A DNA stretch of 64,000 nt from Populus alba (Eukaryota; Streptophyta; Magnoliopsida; Malpighiales; Salicaceae). The stretch spans positions 3,997,770 to 4,061,769 of the forward strand of contig NC_133284.1 of the NCBI RefSeq assembly GCF_005239225.2, read 5' to 3'. The first letter of the stretch is position 1. Each line of letters starts with the position of its first letter. The notes below the pieces were generated by a model, which was given only the letters and a program-made list of their open reading frames with translations, searched no databases and was not told the origin of the DNA. Below, one piece after another: positions 59,757 to 64,000 of this stretch. Made by a program: the position numbers and the translations under genes.

Positions 59757-60442
59757 TTATATGATTTCTAGCAGACACAAGGTATATATTGCCCTGGAGG
59801 TGATTTTGGACGCAGTAAATGGCACTGTAGGAGTTTGTGGTTTTGGAGGTGGGTTTGAACTTGGTATTGGCCTCTCAAGATCAGTTATCTTAGATATGCA
59901 ACCATCATTAATGCATGGACTCTCTTCATTACTGCATGGAGACTCAGTATCAAGTTGGCCTTTTGTCGAGTCAGGCCTTGGAGGTGAGCTCAAGGTCTCT
60001 TGATCATAACTAGTCGTTGGTGGTGGCGAAGTCAAGTACTTCTGATAATCTCTTGTTGATAATTCCTTGGATTTTGACGAATGTACCATACACGGAGGTG
60101 GCGGGGTGGCTAATGTTTTTTGCAACTTTGAGGCCAAAACCTGTCTGCAACACATGAATGGAAGAAATTTTAGATCCACGGTACCGTAATTTTAAACATA
60201 TATCTAGCTAGTAAACAGTTGTCAAAGTTAGGATTTGAATGGAACATCAGCTAAGCTCACTTCCAAGATGTTGGGTTAGAGTGTGTGTGTGTGTGTGTGT
60301 GTATCTTGGACAGGAATATACAAGAAGCTAGTGATCTGTAATAACCTGGTAAAGTTCTTGCTTGAGCGGAATCAATGGCTGAAAGTCCAAAAAAAGCTAA
60401 AGCTAAAGCAAGGAAGAGAACAGTTGTCATTGGAATAGTCAT
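59757..60442 (-). pseudogene. Small secreted proline-rich protein, copy A, frame broken
   Basis: Unrecognised family. Exon 1 (60442-60346) encodes a signal peptide: TTVLFLALALAFFGLSAIDS then AQARTLPG. Donor GTTATT at 60345; acceptors CAG before 60144 or before 60140. The downstream frame contains KELSTRDYQKYLTSPPP, TKGQLDTESPC, NDGCISKI and PSSNPPPKPQTP, matching copy B. Using the second acceptor, reading starts as FGLKVAKN but is out of phase with that downstream frame; the switch point coincides with a T6 run at 60116-60121. One base fewer there would give a single 159-residue frame. As written, the spliced product is only about 75 residues (stop at 60010). A TATATATAA motif on the minus strand near 60484-60492 suggests a working promoter. 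It could be a peptide-hormone precursor, but function is unknown. An ATG at 60445 also exists. Confidence 0.65.
60281..60302. repeat. (GT)n microsatellite in intron of copy A
   Basis: Eleven uninterrupted GT units in the intron between the signal-peptide exon and exon 2 of copy A. It is absent from the corresponding intron of copy B. Confidence 0.9.
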
Positions 60443-61099
60443 CATGTTGCTTAATTGGCACGTATTGATTCCACTAAAGCATATTATATATAGATCGAGT
60501 TAAGCTATTTCTAAGCATATGATACTCTTTAAAGTAGGTAAATGTGGTAATCAAGCTTCCATTATATTTAATCCCCTGGTATACTAGTTCATACTTTTAC
60601 ACTAGGTTTCATTATTTACTTATTTTAGAGAGTACCATGGACTCGATCAGCTTTTACCAAGATGGAGTTTTCAACATATATATATTTTAATCTCTACTGC
60701 CTTTGGTCCAAGTCCATGGCTGTCCAATTCCCCTGACCTTTTGGTAATTCTATAGTGATTTTTCATATTTATTTATTTCTTATCAGTAGTTGAATTATAA
60801 ATCATTTGACAATAACTTTATATTAAACTTTTTAGCATTTTTCAAAACTGGTTAACCACAGATTCAATGCATGCGCATGTCAAAGTTTGGTGGGTGATTA
60901 ATTATGTGTAAAAATAATGAACACCAAGCCCACACGTGTTTTACTATTCTTATACGGTTAACTTAGATCCAATTATCTATGTTCTCTCTCTCTATATATA
61001 TAAAAGTCTAAGGGAGCCCTTGGATCCAAAGAAGAAGTAAGTAAGCAGTGCATTAATTAACTGTCACCATACAAAAACATCGAGCTATATATATAATAT

Positions 61100-61275
61100 T
61101 ACTGGGGCAGAAATAAACAAGAATCTAGTGATCTGGTACATGCTTGCCTGGTGATGTTCTTGCTCGAGTTAAATTAATGGCTAAATTCTCGTCAAAGTTC
61201 GTCGTCTCATGTGAAAAAAATGCATGATAGCAAACCTTTGTCTCTATATTCTAAGGGTTAATTGGCACAAGCATT
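61100..61275 (-). pseudogene. Decayed third copy of the secreted proline-rich protein gene
   Basis: Plus-strand text GAATCTAGTGATCTG, CCTGGTGATGTTCTTGCTCGAG and TTAATTGGCAC aligns with the intron 1, end of exon 1 and leader of copy A (GAAGCTAGTGATCTG, CCTGGTAAAGTTCTTGCTTGAG, TTAATTGGCAC). Between them most of the signal-peptide codons are deleted and no exon 2 is seen before copy B begins. It sits between copies A and B in the same orientation. Confidence 0.65.
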
Positions 61276-61664
61276 GTTTTTTAAACCATCCATCAACAGA
61301 AACTAAACCCGTAAGTTTTCGATATTCTTATTTATAAAAAGTAGTGTGTTAACTGCGGATTTCATGCACGTTCAAGTTTGGTGCGAGTGATTAATGGATT
61401 GGGAGTGCCGGTTGGATAATACATGATTTGTTTGGGGGGCAAAGCAGGTATATTTCTTATATATAATCTTTCGACTCAAGGGTATAATTAAGAAATCTCA
61501 AAATATTAGGACTAATATGTCATCTTCTCAAAGTTTGGGAGGGTATCATGGCCCCCCACCAGTCAACGCTGTTCCGCTCTGACCCAGCATAACTTAGAGC
61601 CTAAATTTAGTTGAAAATCATATCATTCCAGCACCAAAAATTAATTAGTCAAAGTTAGATGTTG

Positions 61665-62291
61665 CTAACAACGGGTTCCCATAATTATAGGAGTCGCTGG
61701 GTACTCTGGAGGTGGATTTGAACTTGGTAAAAGCCTTTCAAATTTTGGTATCATCGAAATGTACCCATCGTTGCATGGAGTCCCATCAGTCCATGGAGAC
61801 CCAGTCTGGAGCTCGCCTTTGGGTGTTGCAGGCTTCGGGGGGTGGAGGAGGTGATGGCATGGTCCGTCCATTACTAGTGGTTGCTTGACCGATTGATGGA
61901 TCAGTTTTTGTAGATTGCGGTGGCGGAAACGAATGCTTCTCGTAATTTCTAGTTAAGTCCTTGGAACTTGGTGAAGGGATCGGAGATGGAGGTTGTGGGC
62001 TATAAGTCCTTCCATAAGCAGCTATCGTTGCTACATTGAGTCCAAAGTTATCTGCAACACATGAAAGAAAGAGAGTTTAATTGGAATATGCAAGCAATTC
62101 AACATGTTTTTAATCAAGAAACAACTGGTGAGATAAACGTCTATGAATTTTAGTGAAACGTGATAATAAATCTAAGTATAAGTTAGTTAAGTACCTGGTA
62201 AAATTCTTGCTTGAGCGCCATTAATGGCTCTAAGTCCAACAAAGGCTAAAATGGCTGCAAGGAAGAGAGCACCTGTCATTGGAGTCTTCAT
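61665..62291 (-). pseudogene. Small secreted proline-rich protein, copy B, frame broken
   Basis: Tandem paralogue of copy A. Exon 1 (62291-62195) encodes a signal peptide, MTGALFLAAILAFVGLRAIN then GAQARILPG, with donor GTACTT. Exon 2 starts at 62051 and reads DNFGLNVATIAAYGRTYSPQ, KDLTRNYEKHSFPPPQ and a P5 run. There the frame is lost: after the C6 run (G6 at 61837-61842 on the plus strand) the conserved KPATPKGELQTGSPW, NDGYISMI and LPSSNPPPEY lie in another frame. As written the protein ends at 61786 with 120 residues; one base fewer in the run gives 160. The intron is about 143 bp. Either a pseudogene, a homopolymer sequence error, or a gene tolerating slippage. Confidence 0.65.
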
Positions 62292-62309
62292 GTTGTTGGG
62301 CATGTATGT

Positions 62310-64000
62310 CGTATGACACCAATTTTAAAGCATGTTGGAGATGTGTTAAATATTCATAGACCTTTGGTAGTATATGTTCTTAATTTTATGGTACATTAAT
62401 TAGATCAACCATTTAGGATTATTATTCCTCACATCTAAAAGAAAAGAGAAAATTATGTCAATACAAATCTCAATAATAATCTAGCTAATCTTCAATTAAT
62501 TCTATTTATCAAATTTGATGACCAAACTAATAATAATAATAAGGGGTTAGGCAACACATATAAAGGGTTGAGAGATTTTCCTGCTAGGAATCATTTGATG
62601 TTGTCATCAACTCCAATAAAAAAGAAAAGAGGATCTTATGATCATTAATGGAACAAATTATAAAATATAATGGTGGATTTTAACAATTTAGCATGCATCA
62701 CATTACACAAGCATCTAATGATAAGGGTATAATTTATTTGTTTTTATTTGATAATAAGGATATTTTTAGATTAGATTATATATCAACTAAGATTAAGTTT
62801 TTTTTTCTCTCTCTCGAAGAATCTTAAGAATGCAATTTTACATTGATCTAATGTGTTTAAAGAAATTTAATTTTTTTTTTTTTGAAATGATGATATTTAA
62901 AACTTAAAAAATCAATTACTAAAACAAGCCTGTCTATATCTCAAAGCTAAAATATTCCTACATCTTCTAATTTGCAACATTTACATGTTAAAATATTCTT
63001 ATAACAACATGCATTATAACTATGTACCGTCCAAAAAAGGAAAACAACTGTACTTCTCTACTTTAGGAAGACATTTCATTGAAAAAGCATATTTGTGATG
63101 ATTTATTAACTTAATCATTATTTAATTATCAGTCACCATGTTAGTGGCGGCATCCTTTATTCCTTCACCAATGTTGCTGCAACTTGTTCACATTTTCTTT
63201 AAGATTATGGAAATGTGGTCCTAACATAGTACTCACGAGTAGAGCTTTCTTTTGTCTATTGGAAGATGTCTTTGGCGCTCCTATATAGATCCAGAATTGT
63301 ATAAAGAAAATTCATATTTGTAGACCTTAACTAAAGAGCTAATCTCTGAAGTATAAGATGGAAAACACTATTTTTTTTCTGAATCTTTTTCATGAAACAC
63401 CATGTTATTTTAGTCACCCCAATCCCCTATAGAATTTCATAAGAAAACAATAAAATTGCTCGTCTCTGAAGATTCCTCATCACCAAATGATCCAACTACA
63501 GTAAAATATGATTAATTAAATCCGACATGCACCACTAGATCCAAAGCCAATTCATGTATCTACTTTGTAGTTTCCATGGCTCCAAACAATATAGAAATAG
63601 ATAGCTAGAGGATTCTGTTTTTCAATCACAAAACATACAAGTCGCTTGTTAATGAGATGTGATATGTATGTAGGCTAAGAACTACCTAGTACATAAGCTG
63701 TTATACATTAATTATCAAAGAAAGATTTCAATCTTATGAGCTACGAGACCTTTTCATAATAATAAAGCGATCATAAATATATTTGGAAATATTATCCTGT
63801 CCATAGACAAATTCAAATTTAACTATATAATCACCTATTATGTCAAGATTCCAACACCGTCCATCTATTAGAACATACAATAAAACAACTCCTGCACATA
63901 TAGATAATAGAAGGTATAAAAATTATAGTTATGTACCTCTTAAATTTCCTTGCCACTGTAAGTTTAATATTGGGACCAACACATTATAAATTGTTGTTGT
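62310..64000. other. AT-rich intergenic DNA at the right edge
   Basis: No gene recognised. The stretch 63120-63700 is less AT-rich and on the minus strand has several interrupted short frames that could be a very old retroelement, but no domain could be named. A gene could begin beyond the window. Confidence 0.45.

Noticed and set aside
63120..63700. Suspected retroelement coding remnant on the minus strand
   Set aside because: Translation in three frames gave no motif of integrase, reverse transcriptase or RNase H that I could defend.

Overview
The window looks like nuclear DNA of a woody eudicot, most likely a poplar or close relative (Salicaceae). The basis is the very AT-rich, intron-containing genes with GT..AG splice sites, plant-only protein families, SINE and LTR-retrotransposon sequences of plant type, and the gene content. 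The species call is inference from memory; no search was run.

Genes, left to right. (1) 3.56-7.06 kb, minus: an eight-exon AP2-class transcription factor of the WRINKLED3/4 type, complete with the 9-nt micro-exon of this family. (2) 10.1-10.2 kb: an orphan C2-domain fragment. (3) 11.86-16.24 kb, plus: a five-exon folate-biopterin (BT1) family transporter with a SINE in intron 2. (4) 17.31-19.27 kb, minus: a two-exon secreted pepsin-type aspartic protease. From memory, WRI4, a BT1-family transporter and an aspartyl protease are also neighbours on Arabidopsis chromosome 1 (At1g79700-At1g79720), so this looks like conserved microsynteny. (5) 22.1-22.3 kb: a DUF247 N-terminal fragment cut off by a Helitron-like end. 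(6) 32.31-36.13 kb, plus: a six-exon ASG1-like protein with three G-boxes in its promoter. (7) 36.92-39.73 kb, minus: a three-exon HEADING DATE REPRESSOR 1-like coiled-coil protein. (8) 42.0-46.2 kb, minus: a three-exon protein with a proline-rich middle and a C-terminal RING-H2 finger. (9) 59.76-62.29 kb, minus: a tandem cluster of small secreted proline-rich proteins, with two near-complete copies and one relic between them.

Repeats fill the rest. 19.9-31.8 kb is a gene desert of AT-rich repeats, with Helitron-like termini and a duplicated ~450-bp block. 48.14-48.56 kb is a nearly perfect long inverted repeat with about 180-bp arms. 50.20-59.25 kb is a full LTR element of Copia type by its primer-binding site, with matching 5-bp target duplications but no visible gag-pol. 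It carries a 328-bp tandem repeat, a 71-bp tandem repeat, sequence resembling other LTRs, and a captured fragment of a DYW-type PPR gene.

The least expected signals are the secreted-peptide cluster, where both copies lose frame at a six-base homopolymer and both recover a 159-160 residue frame if one base is removed; the 48-kb hairpin; and the PPR fragment inside a retroelement. No coordinated multi-gene pathway is evident: the genes are ordinary independent plant loci.
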